This document shows positions 20,478 through 32,034 of a DNA stretch of 64,000 bases, in pieces. Both the position numbers and the translations under genes were made by a program. The DNA lies in contig JAAXNY010000010.1 of assembly GCA_013420905.1 (NCBI GenBank), positions 248,001 to 312,000 on the forward strand, given 5' to 3'. Positions within the stretch are counted from its first letter, which is position 1, and each line of letters starts with the position of its first letter. The notes under the pieces are model-generated. The model saw only the letters and a program-made list of their open reading frames with translations. It searched no databases and was not told where the DNA came from. Source of the stretch: Collybia mongolica. Its lineage: Eukaryota; Basidiomycota; Agaricomycetes; Agaricales; Clitocybaceae.

Positions 20478-22301
20478 CCCAGCTTTCGTCCAGTATTCAG
20501 TACGAGACGGATGAAGAGGAGAACGATAATGAATTCACGTTTCTTAACGCCTCAAGATCAGCTCAGCTGGTTGGATGTAACTTGGCCAGCATGCTGTCCA
20601 CATGAGGTCCCTCAATTTTATCACCCCTATAGATGCGTGTTGATTTACGTGTTTTGTTAGTTGAAACGTGGACCACGGACGCTACAAGGCCAACAGACCT
20701 TAAGCACTCAAGTTAGATATTGAGGGGCATTTACAGTGACCCAACGCACTAGATATTTTGTGGTAAGCAAGTGGTGCTTTGCAAAGCTGGGAGACGACAG
20801 CCTGCGATGCCAAGTACCTCATGCCTAAGCTCTCGGTAACGATATCGGCGCCACGTTGTACTTATCCAAGCATGCCTGCCGCATGCCCGTTCCTAATACG
20901 CCATTCGTGGTGGCGGACCAAATCATCATCACGTCCAGATTTCATCAGTGCGCCGCTCTATGGGGGGATGTAAGTCATGGGCAAAGGAAAGTCAACACCT
21001 CGAACATCACATGATGGGGAGCCAACTTCGAATTCTCAACGTAACTTGGATGTACTTGGTTGACCCTTTTCATTCCTTTTACTTCTCACCAGATGTGAGC
21101 TTTACCACTCGACGAATCTCGAGGACTCGCATGAGTGCTGATCAAGGAGAAGAGAAAAATATCACCATGCCCTTCTTCTGACCGAACGAAAGTTCGGACG
21201 CCAATAACGCCCACCAATACGTTAAAATAACATTGCGCTTCTCTAATATCTACTTGCTCAGTAGTAGGCTATTTTATAACGAGGTTTTAACTGGAAATGC
21301 TTTCTTTCAAGCCTTTTGAAGCCAATTTCCTGGAGAGTGGGTTGTGTGTTTACAATCACCTGCTGTACCTACAAGGGCATTCTTTTCAGGAAAGCTTTCA
21401 CCTCCTTCCAAAGAAATGACCTTGTATTTTGCTACACCCAAGCCTTGATGTATAACTCCTTGCGGTGGATGGTGCGGCTCCGGTCAATATGTTGAAAACT
21501 GCACCACCCATCCGAACTCTGCCGATTGTCGACACGAGGACGGACTGTGCTTGCCTGTCGTAAGGGCTCTCCAACGGGGTCGGGACCCATTTTTGAGATC
21601 ACCACAAAGTATGGGGTCCCCAGATTTGTTATTCCAACTGACGAGGACCAGGGACTCCGTATGGTTGACATTATGAAGTTTGAAAAGAAAGATCACAACC
21701 GTTCTCCTATCGTTTGTCATGTTTGCTTCAAGCCAGTAAAATGCATTGCGTTGATATCCGGGCATGCTCCCACACGCATTTATTGTGTTCCAAACTCCAA
21801 CGTATGGGCTGTGTCCGAGAGACTAGTGCTTTCCGCCAGGTAAAAACAAAGAGTGTCGCACACGATTGACTGGATAGGGAATATTGTAAAACGATACCGT
21901 TTTTAGAAGGTCCATTAGTTTTCGGGGCGCGAAGAACCTGCCCTGCTCGGACACGAAGGGCGAGACCTATTGCTTGGTGCTCCACGGCGCATTGTATCGA
22001 GAAGACCACGACTTTGGCCCAGAGGCGGCTGCGCGTTTCGCCAGGTCCACGAGGGAGGACGCAGGCGGCGTTGTAGGATTTCGGTCTTCCGGAAGGTCGA
22101 GGAAAGGCAAACACAAAAATCGCGAACTAGCGCTAGCCAAACTTTGAAGACACCGACAGAGCTGATAAGTAGATAATCTTTCAGTAAATAATATTTACAA
22201 ACTATTTGTAGTAATTTTTGTTATTGGAGGAAATGTTAACGCACCGCCACGACAGCACAACGCTTATCTCCTGACTGAACCATCACAACAAACTTTCCCG
22301 T
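20478..22301. other. intergenic with one unassigned plus-strand frame
   Basis: 1.8 kb without a secure gene. The only notable frame is plus-strand 21526-21843 (about 105 codons, protein-like, containing CHVCFKPVKC), which could be an exon or remnant of an unknown gene; no splice partners were found. The last 100 nt form the GLO3 promoter. Confidence 0.4.
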
Positions 22302-23984
22302 ATGGCTGAGCCCACGAAACAAGAAACGGAACAAGTTTTCAAAGTCTTGAAGGCACAGAAAGGAAACAAGGTATATATATGGGGTTTCATCGTGGGCCAA
22401 TTGATGCTTATTTTTTCTCTTTGTCAAGGCATGTTTCGATTGCAGTGCCCGGAACCCAACATGGTCGAGTGTAACATTTGGTGTATACATCTGCCTCGAC
22501 TGTTCTAGTGTGCACAGAAACATGGGCGTACATATCAGTTTTGTCCGGTAAGTGTTATCATACGTTTTCGGATGGAGGGCTGCTGACTTGAAATAGGTCT
22601 ACCAACCTTGACTCATGGCAGCTCAGCCAAATACGCACTATGAAGGTTGGGGGCAATACGTCAGCAACCGAGTTCTTCACAAAACATGGAGGGTCTTCCT
22701 TACTCAGCGACGCCGATACCAAGAAAAAATACTCCAGCCGTGTTGCTGACATGTACAAGGAGGAATTGGCGAAGCGTGTTAAGGACGATGTGGCGAAGTA
22801 TGTTCTACCTTTCTTCTTACCTCTGTGCATGCTGACTTTCTTAAAGATTTCCGAATGGGATCGTTGTCGATGGCGTTGAAACCACATCCCCAGTTGCAAA
22901 AGAAGAAACTGAAGACGATTTCTTCGAGTCTTGGTCCAAGCCTCCCACACCCAAAGGATCCACACCTGGAACCCCACGGATCTCCACACCTCCCATAATT
23001 GGCAGGACATCATCGGCATCAAGCTCTACAAGTACCACCCCAGCACCTCGCACGATAACATCATCGTCAGCCGCTCGTCCTGCTAGACTCGGTAGTGGTA
23101 CTACACGGCTTAACTCTGCTTCTTCTGCGTCGTCCACTACTACTTTACCCAAGAAATCCAAACTCGGGCTAGGGGCATCGAAAACGAAGCCAGTCGACTT
23201 CGCCGAGGCGGAGCGAAAGGCCTTGGAGGAAGCAGAGCGAATCAAACAGCTGGGGTACGACAGGCAACGCGAAGAAGAGGAAGAGAAGGCGAGGAAGGAG
23301 GCAGAGTCATTAAGGAAGGCAAACGAGATCGGATTGAAGGCAACACTCACTGCATCAACCAATGGGAGTGGATCGAAGTTCAATACTGTCGCGTCCAAAT
23401 CCGCTGCCTTCCCTCGGCTAGGATTCGGTGCAATCCCAGGTGCTGGTGCCGCTGTTGCCGTTACGGCAGCTACCTCCTCGCGGCCAAGGTGAGCCCCGAC
23501 TGCGATCGACCTAAACTTTAAAGCTGATCATTTTCTTCATTAGTTCAACCCCCGTCGCAGACGATTCACCAACCACTGCGCGGGAAAAATTCGGAAACCA
23601 AAAGGCCATCTCATCAGATATGTACTTTGGGCGGAACTCCTACGATCCCAACGCTGTCAGTGAGGCCCAGACGCGGCTTCGAGATTTCCAGGGTGCTACA
23701 GCGATCTCTTCGAATCAATACTTTGGACGGGATGAGGAAGAGGAACAATTCGCTGATCGCGGGACGGAGGGTCTTCTGGGTGATGGAAGTCTGGCTGGGC
23801 TTGAGATTGCTGCGAAGGATGCGATTGCGAAAGTCCTGGCGAACCCTGATGTGCAGAACGTTGGGGAGAGTATTAGGTCTGGAGCTCTCAAGGTCGGTCG
23901 TGACTTTGAGCTTAAAGTTAGGTTACTAATCTCAGATGTCTACATCAGCTTTCTGATTATCTTGCTCAAATGTCGGAGCGATGA
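22302..23984 (+). CDS. GLO3: ArfGAP of the GLO3 / ArfGAP2-3 type
   Basis: Six exons (22302-22370, 22429-22547, 22597-22797, 22847-23488, 23544-23892, 23949-23984) give 471 aa. It stimulates GTP hydrolysis by Arf1 on COPI vesicles at the Golgi. The ArfGAP zinc finger is C25-x2-C28-x16-C45-x2-C48, followed by SSVHRN with the arginine finger R53, and [14 protein letters not shown] Ser/Thr/Pro linker, a charged coiled segment ([16 protein letters not shown]) and two C-terminal Glo3 motifs ([10 protein letters not shown] and [10 protein letters not shown]) complete the family layout. The last exon is only 36 nt ([11 protein letters not shown]) but is required: reading through the preceding intron would replace the conserved end. 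Confidence 0.93.
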
Positions 23985-24189
23985 GTGGCATCGTGTGTTC
24001 TATCTCATTTTTGGTTGGTGTTGATGTTGCAGTTTTGTTTTTACTTATTTCTATAAAACGATGAAAACGAGCTATCACGAGCAACAGATTTTATCCTCTG
24101 GGCCTCCGAAAGTAAGTCAAAAAGATATGTTCCTACTGCAACGTCATCAACAATCGAGTCGCTGGCACACAAAGTTCTCGGTGTTGGCA

Positions 24190-25310
24190 GAAAGCTACTC
24201 TAGATCTTCGGCGGAGAAGGCGGGCTTCTGTCCCCGAATCTCGAGTGACTTCACATGCCTCTGAGTCACTTTTTGATAGAGCTTGATCAAAATTATCAGT
24301 CCCTCCAGAGAGAGATTGGGACAGTCCAAGATCAACATCACGTACGCCATGCTCGCGTACTCTGCGTCTTCACAGATGCTGGCGATCACGTCGAAATTCA
24401 GGACAATCCACCATGATTAATGACCTTCCTTTCCATTCTCGGACGAAGCCCGAAAGGCATTGAGTCGGCTAATGCTCGTGAGCTTAACCCAAGTGTGCAA
24501 ATTCAAAAGATGGGGTTGATAAGTGGGAGAATGAGTAATGTGCATCGACTCGCAACCATTCGTATCGGTGATAACCTCGCTAACCAATGTCTCCCTGACA
24601 TCTTCCAACTGAAAACGTCTATGAAAAGCCGACAGCTAGGCACGTGGCAAGTTGGACTTCCTTATGAAGTCGACATCCGACATTCGAACCTTTCCGCACT
24701 CCAGGCTAGAGAGGATCTCAAGGACGTCGTTTGTTGAAACACTGCCCACTATCAATAGAAATCGCGATCTCCTTGATGCTTGATAGGGCGCTTATCCACC
24801 TCTGTTGCAGATGCCGGCCATGTTACAGCCAGCAACAGTCAGGTGCTCTAGGAGTAGCGTGGAGACGTCTCCCCTTTTCTCGATGTCGGGTTATATAATA
24901 TCCGGGGCGCCACTGTCACTCCATGATTCGAGTGTGGGTGGGGTGAGCAAATCTGCTGACGTCTTCATGTAGTGGGTGATGGACCTCTACAAGGAGTTGA
25001 TGAAAACGCTGCATTTAGACCTCCGGATGCGGTTTAATTGGGGCATGCTAACCTTCGTTACCGCCGCGGTGCGTCAAATTTCATCAGGATGACACGCGCT
25101 ATGTTCATAAAGTCCTCAGATCAGTTCATGAAATCGTGCAAACAGACGCGAGCGCGTAAGGAAAGATGCGGGGTGATCAAATCAAGGGAGGTTGAGGCTC
25201 GGAAGAATACTTCTGGTATCCAGAAATGTTGACGCAGTGGTCGTCTCAACTACACCTGGGAGCCCGATTTTGAACATGATTGCGAGGATCTCCAGGGGTA
25301 GGTTAGGGGT
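24190..25310 (-). pseudogene. decayed F-box/leucine-rich-type gene
   Basis: On the minus strand a typical F-box opening (NLPLEILAIMFKIGL, near 25290) is followed within 100 nt by frame changes and stops. Farther left, leucine-rich-repeat-like pieces such as LILDCPNLSLEGLIILIKL (near 24330) appear. No continuous frame and no consistent introns link them. It resembles the many F-box/LRR paralogues of agaricomycetes and is probably a broken copy. Confidence 0.35.
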
Positions 25311-25403
25311 TTCTGTTTGAAAAACAGTCATGCAAGCCATCTTTTAAATATCGCACAAATATCTGCTAATATATGCAATATAGGGCGAATGATATATACG
25401 TCC

Positions 25404-26640
25404 TTTTTTTTTTTTTGGTTCGAGCTTTTATATACCACTGTACATAGTACGCTTGTGGTTTGCCATTACATAATAAACATGCAAGCTGAGAGGGAGACAT
25501 AGGAGTGAGCATTAGGGGCCGTTACACAATGGCATGGTAGTGTGCCCCAGAGGGACCACTGAAGAGAGATGGGGATTCTCAGTTTGTGCCCCTCCATGGG
25601 GAGGGGTGCCAGGTGGTTGGTTCAGGGTAGTGGTGCACCACCTGCCAGAGAGCAGCTGTAGCTGCCCTCAACTTAGCCCTAGTTCACCCATGGAGAAGGT
25701 GTGCACACCCCCCATTAGGGATGCAAGGAGAAGGACTGGTACTGCACCTGGCTATAGGCTGCAGGCCTACAGGACTTTGAAAGCAAAAGCCTCTGGGTTG
25801 GAGGAGAGGAACTGAGTAAGCCACAAAAGCTTAGATGATCCTTGGGTCTGGATGCCCTCTTCATTTGGGGGCACTGCCGCTGTGTTCTCTTGGGGGAAGA
25901 ACCATTCTATATAAGCCCCAATGGGTGCATGACCTGTGACAGCTCACATCAATCTGGCAGTGGATGTGTTATTGTCAACCACTTTGGATATCCAGGGGCC
26001 ACCTTTGAGATGGCTTGGACATAGTTTGAAGTCTGACTTAGTGTAAAGTGCTAAGTTTCTTCTGATGTAATCCCTCTTACCAAACTGTGAGGCCCAGTTG
26101 TTGGTCATGTAGTCAACAGCCATGGCCTGTGCCTTGTCTAATGATATGGGGGGCTCTGTCCACCATTGCCTTGATAGAGGTGGCTGCACAATGAGCTGTG
26201 AGATGGTCTTCCAGGGCTGAGGCTTTGGGGACATGATGAAGAACCAGTGACCTGGATCTAACTCCAGCTAGCCATACAGTCAGCAAGAGACAAGCTTCAA
26301 CAGAGCTACACTGTCCCAAGTGATGTGATGTGTAAATTTAGATGTAAAGCATTGACAGAGTCCGAGAACACATGGACCTGAGTGATCCATTGTGTGCCCT
26401 CTATTTTGGGAATCTGGCAGACACGTCCTGCAATAGCTCGCAGTTCCGTTTCATCAGATGTGGCCAGACCATGAGCAGGTCAGTCTTGGTATAGATTGCC
26501 TTTAAACCAGGTGTGCCATAGGGCAACAGCCTGGTGTGTTGGGGACAGGACAGATGCGTCACAGACAATGGCAACAGCATTCTCCTGGATGGAGCTATCA
26601 GTAAAAGCACTCGATGTTATGTACATCTGATAGCTATGAG
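25404..26640 (-). mobile_element. LINE-C: 5'-truncated, CpG-depleted non-LTR element
   Basis: The 3' part of a LINE related to LINE-A and LINE-B, in minus orientation. The poly(A) is the 13-T run at 25404-25416, preceded in element orientation by GGTATATAAAA (25426-25436), as in the other copies. The coding remnant covers RNase H (VCDASVLSP near 26570, DETELRAIA in an adjacent frame, HVFSDSVNAL near 26350) and the stretch SHLKGGPWISKV matching LINE-B SHLKGGTWIGKV. A TGA at 25944-25946 lies at the same alignment column as the LINE-A TGA at 7319. The terminal zinc knuckle is lost. The right end is uncertain (26600-26690); no target duplication was recognised. Confidence 0.8.
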
Positions 26641-27763
26641 CTGGTGTGGTTACATGCAAAAAGATATTCTCATAATCACGTGATAGTGACCATTGGCATT
26701 AGTGACGAACAGTCACGATTAGAACTTCTACTTTTTGAACATAACTTGAACCCAGCTTTAAACCTCACTCTTCATCGGGCACGGAACTCAAAATCTGTTA
26801 TACCTCGCATCTTGGACTCTTTACGCTATAAAATCTGGTCGCCTACGTTTGGAGACAATTTGATGTTCAACCAGAATTACAGCGCCTACTCATGGGAGTC
26901 TACCTAGTATGAGTCGTTGCGCCTAATTTATGAAGAGTGGATGCGATCACAACTTTTCTGAATTTTGATCATTCGTGGCGAAGCTTCGATTAGGTGACAA
27001 AGCATTGGAGGCACCGCAGACCGAACATCCGAAATGCCTTAATGTCTTGACTTTACCTCGCCCCTCGAATCCTAACTACCTCGCAAGGTATTCTATTCGG
27101 TGATCCAAACTTAGATCTACTATCCTGCAGCAATTATTCCAAGGCGTCACGACCTTTTGGGAGCTATACTTGGTTAATGTACGTGAATCTACGTACTCGG
27201 GTTCCAATCTTGGGCTAATTTTGCTCTGACGCCAGGTAACTCATTGCATATGAGTACGAAATCGAATTTTCTAGCACCCTCTGTTAGGCCTCAATCGTGA
27301 CTTTTGATCCACTCCCTGAGTTTACTCGGCCGCGCCTCCCTCGTATCTCGCAGACGCGTTAGGAACCTCAATTTGACTTGCCTTCTACGTAAGATGGAAA
27401 TGACGCAAGTAAGATGCAAGAGCAGTCTCCGGACTCTTCGGTCACCAAATCCGACGACCTCGGTTTTTTACTCTTCGAAACCATGAATAGATGCGAGCTC
27501 GGACTACCGGTCTACCTGTGATATTTGTTGTATGATTCTCCAACCTCAGATCACGATTGGACTTGGGATATGGAACAATCCCTTGGGCCTTCTAGTCACA
27601 TGCAGAACTCAGAAGTAATTATGTGTCCTCAGCAGGCTTCTTTACTCCGTGTCCCTTCTCAACTCTCGACATCGATCTCGTGACTGGCGAATCCACCTTA
27701 TATATATTTGCCTAGTGAGTGTAATGGCTTGCATTCAACTACTATCTCCCAAGCTAGGACGAC
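26641..27763. other. intergenic, no gene seen
   Basis: 1.1 kb with only short frames. It includes the promoter of the first MDR gene; a TATATATA stretch lies at about 27700, some 65 nt upstream of its ATG. Confidence 0.45.
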
Positions 27764-29088
27764 ATGAGACCAGCTCAAATGAAAGCCGTTGTGACTGCTG
27801 ACGATGGCAAGGTCGCATTAAAAGCCGACGTTCCCGTCCCGACTCTAGGTCATGGACAGATCCTTGTTAAAGTCATCGCTGCTGCGCAAAACCCTCCCGA
27901 GTGTAAGTAGATTTTTCATTTTTACAATGGCACACTTGATAGTATGCATACGCTCCAGGGATGAACCTTACGCTCCCAAATCCGAATGATATTGTATTGG
28001 GACACGACTTCGCGGGTGTCATCGAAGAAATCGGCCCCGGTGTTCCTCAAGGTCTCAGGAAAGTAGGCGATCGCGTCGCAGGATTTTTGAACGGATGTGA
28101 GTTCAGCATTCCTGTTGTAAACTGCTGTTCCTCATGCGACCACAGGTGTATCTATAGAGGAAGGAGGTACCTTCGCTGAATACTGCCTATCGGATGCTCA
28201 AGTGCTGGTCGCCATACCGGATAGCCTCAGCTTCGAGGACGCTGCTGGAGTCGGGCTTGCCGGCTTTAGTGCGTGCCAGGCACTCTGGCAAAACAGAGAC
28301 CTTCCGACTCCGTTTTATCCTACAAAGGAGTCCATCCCGGTGCGGCGAGCTTAACTCAATCACAAAACTACATCAATGAAATTCTATATCCCTAGATCCT
28401 CATATGGGGAGGAGCCTCCGCCGTCGGTCAATATGCTCTGCAGTTAGCCAAATTATCAGGCCTTCAGGTCATTGCCACAGCGTCGCCCAAAAACCATGAA
28501 CTACTCAAATCGCTCGGAGCGGAGGCCGTATTCGATTACAGAGACCCCGAAGTGTCGAAGAAAATTCGAGAATTCTCTTCAAATAAACTTGCTCATGCCG
28601 TGGATTGTATCGCTGAGGGCGATACACCAGCGCAGGTCTGCGCCAGTTTCGGGTCAGAGGGAGGTTACACTGCCCTCCTTTTGCCAGCGAAGAGTTCTCG
28701 AGAAGACGTGAAAGCAGAATTTTCACTCGTTTATACACTATTTGGAAAGGTAATTCCTATAAGCATTCGGGTGGTGTACAGACTCAAAAAATCGGGCATT
28801 TAGGCAATCCAGTCACCGTTACCATATCCAGCTATCCCTGAGCATTATGAGCTTGGCAAGAAATTCGGTCTTTTACTGAGCACTCTCCTTCGTGATAAGC
28901 GGCTCAAGACTACGCCGGTTAAACTAGTTCCCAATGGATTGGCCGATGTACAACAATGGATTCAATATCAGAAAGATAAAAAAGTAATTTTTCGTTGGCC
29001 CAACTACTCGCAATAAAGAAACTAAATCAGGACAAATTCGTAGGTTAGCGCAGAGAAGATTACTTACCGGATTAGCGATACTCCTTAA
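27764..29088 (+). CDS. MDR-superfamily NAD(P)H-dependent reductase (zinc-less, enoyl/quinone-reductase type)
   Basis: Six exons (27764-27902, 27959-28096, 28146-28339, 28396-28749, 28804-28983, 29044-29088) give 349 aa. The N-terminal GroES-like fold shows IVLGHDFAGVIEEIG and VGDRVAGFLNG; the Rossmann nucleotide site is IWGGASAVGQYALQLAK. The zinc ligands of alcohol dehydrogenases are absent, which places it with trans-acting enoyl reductases and quinone reductases (toxD/orsE-like). No polyketide synthase is nearby, so a secondary-metabolite role is not supported. It ends VSAEKITYRISDTP, the usual C-terminus of this fungal group. It is the intact partner of the broken copy at 32035-33360. Confidence 0.85.
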
Positions 29089-30597
29089 GAAATCTTCCTT
29101 GGACGAGCCAAATCTCTCTAGCCAATAAACTAAAGCCAAAAATCAAGTAGTAACAGATTCTCATCAAAGTATAAGAGTAAACTCCAACAGTGTGCATCTC
29201 AGTAAAAAAACGAAGTCATACCTATTTCTAATTTTCGACTATCTGGAAGAAGTTAAACAGAAATCAGCCCGAAAATAACCGAAAATCTCAACTTTTTGAC
29301 TATTTCTCTGTTGAGGCTAGTTCAATGTCACACGATCGACATACAGCGGTTACCGAGAGCTCGTTGTCGGCTTGGTGTCCAGACTCCAGTCGGTGCCTAG
29401 GCCGAAATTTTGACATAGTTGGGGCAAAGTTGCAATAAAATTGGCCCCACATTAGCCGAAACTTGTACCTTTTTGACTAATGTCGAGATTTCTGGCTATT
29501 TTTTTTTTACTGAGCGTGATCCATCAATAGTAGCGACCTTGTTGTCGAATCACCTCTAGGCTCTGGAGGCCAGTGTTGGCCAAGTCGTTGACATGTCATG
29601 AAGGTCGCCTTACAGTTGGCCGACTGTCAGTGATTGACAGTACCTGACTCGACCGTGACCCTATATCTACAAGCTCATAATAGACTTTAAATTGCGATTA
29701 TCATGCGCGATTCGCTAAGACCTTTGCGATATATAATATATATAACAGTGTCAATCAAACAAAAAGCCAACATAGATTAACCAGAGACAAACATCAGGCA
29801 TCCCAATATGGATGGACCCTTCTGACTCCGGAATCACGTGCGAGTCATTCCATTTCAGACGGTCATGACCTGTCATCAAAAAGTCGTCAAGCCACCTTGA
29901 TGACTGTCACCTTAAAGTCATGACTGGCCAACGCTGTCTGGAGGTGATTGGACGCGATTCTTGATCTGATTTTTGATGTGATTTTTGCCTCCCGAAGCCT
30001 GTCTACAGTTTAGTTGATAGTTTATCAACCTTAGGTGACTGACTGAATTGCGTTGTCTGGGCTGAAACACTAACGCCGCCAACCGCCAATAAGTTTCCTC
30101 CTGCTAAATATGCCCCCGAAACCCGGCAAGGAAAACCCAGCACGGTTCTGTACAAAGCTTAAACCACTTAATGAAGTTGTACCACCTCCATCACCCCCAC
30201 GAAAGAAAACACTAACGAAGCAAAAGTCAGGGACTCACAGAAGCGGCTCTGAGTCCAGAGTGGTTCACAATACAAATCACCCAAAGAATCATGCAAAAAT
30301 CACCTCAAAAATTGCTAACAGTCAAAGTAGGGCGTGGTTAAGCGTCAATAATCAAGGCAATAATGAATCGGTCATGATCAATAACAATTGACCGAGGTCT
30401 ATGCATCTTATCTTTCTCCCTTGCTTTGTTTCCTCTTCCTTTGTGCATCGCATATTTAGTCACTCAGCTGCATTCCGTTTCCACGTCCTGCTTCTTTCCC
30501 CATCGCTCACATAGAGCTCGTTAGTCGACTCGAGTTTCTTTCTTCTCCCACCCTTCTTATCCACTTACCCCTCATGTTCCATTCTTCTACATATGTC
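29089..30597. other. intergenic with imperfect inverted repeat and a small open frame
   Basis: 29541-29620 and 29900-29960 form an imperfect inverted repeat of about 45 nt (AATCACCTC...GTTGGCC.AGTC on one strand and its reverse complement on the other), with an AT-rich centre. This resembles a small non-autonomous inverted-repeat element. A 93-codon plus-strand frame at 30110-30391 (MPPKPGKENPARF..., basic and Pro/Ser-rich) has no recognised relative; it could be a short gene or chance. Confidence 0.4.
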
Positions 30598-30917
30598 TGT
30601 AACGGGCAAGGCACGGTCCAAGGCCATTAGACGAGAATTACGAGAGAATGCGAGTGAGCGAGAGGTTTTCGAGCGAACGAGGACCCGAAACTGGCGTTGA
30701 TTCGACAAAGTCGTACAAACTGCTAACCGGCCACCATATATGGCCGGAACTATCCGATGTAAATAAATAGAGTCCGTTTGACTAAGTCGAAGGGAGTCCG
30801 TAAGTACAAGAGACCATAGGTAAGTAAGTGAGGCCATAATCATAATAATAGTCCGTGATATGTACTAAAGAGTCCATAGGAGACAAGAGACCGTGGTCCG
30901 AAGACCTGACCCTCACA
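30598..30917 (+). repeat. solo LTR (Ty3/gypsy-like) with 5-bp target duplication
   Basis: A 320-bp segment starts TGTAACGGGC and ends CCCTCACA, giving the canonical TG...CA termini. The five bases atgtc precede it (30593-30597) and follow it (30918-30922). No internal retrotransposon region lies on either side, so recombination between two LTRs has probably removed the element body. Orientation is assigned from the TGTAAC start. Confidence 0.8.
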
Positions 30918-32034
30918 ATGTCCTTTATTTGCACTTTACTCATGTAGTTACATTCGCCTTTGCCGGCTTGAGTTCGGCCTCCCATCGCGGAGTCCGTGCG
31001 GAAGAGTTTGGGCGACCAAATTATATATTTGTCCGCAAACTCACATCTGTGCGCAATCGCATCTCGTCGCACCTCGTCGCACCTCGTCCTCTTCACATCA
31101 TGAGAGCCAGGCATAGATCAATGATTAATCATGTTGATAATCACCACTTATGTAATCAGGTCCTTTGACTGCTAGTGCATCACGCGCACATGGGAGCCCA
31201 AGTCCAAACATTGTGCTCCAGGTGTGACTTTTACCTCAACTTCGTCCGCCATTTGTCGTACTTGTTCACAAAGCCCATTCTCCCGCCGAGGTTAACAGAA
31301 ACGGATGTGGTATCGTAAATGTTACTCCTCCAAACGATCCAATTTTTCGTAGCTGATTCCAACATGAAACGGTTTCCCCTCAACCTCGGGGCCAAGCCTC
31401 CAGAATGTGCGAAGTCAAGATCGTCAATTTGACCTTGTACCTCAGGAAATATTACAAATGCTTTTATTTGAAGCTTGATTTACAATTTGAGGTTATGCAT
31501 TGACTTGGACGTCAAGAGATTTTCCGAACCACCAATCTGACTGTCCCTTTGACTAATGCAGTGGTAAAAGACCATGCCAGTGCCAGTGAGCGATGACGGG
31601 CAGTCACGGGTGCGTACAATTGCCAACCCCGAAGACTTCGGGAGTTCCGCTCCCCAAAAAATGAATCGTACATATGAGAACTCCAACACAACGAATCAGC
31701 CGCGACTTTGTCATAGATATCTCCTATAAACTCCCGACGTTGGGGCAAGTAATCTATCACACGGTCTGTTATCATCCCTCATACTCGGACATGGAGCCTC
31801 TCCTAAACTTTCTCATCACAGGTATCGGTCATCCCGCTGGGTTCTCGTCAGATTCATTGACCACTTGCACGGTTGTTATCCGGGCTCCCGCCATCCCAAG
31901 TCCTGGGAACATCTGGATTCGATGAAGTTCTGCCATAAATGCTCGACCTAAATGTTGCCTACGTCACCACCGCCGCCACTGCTACTACTCTTACCGTACC
32001 ACTACCACCACTGCCACCACCACCTTCTCGGGAC
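30918..32034. other. intergenic, no gene seen
   Basis: 1.1 kb between the solo LTR and the second MDR copy. Short frames only. A (CCA/CTG)-type trinucleotide-rich stretch (31960-32025) sits directly before the start codon. Confidence 0.45.
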
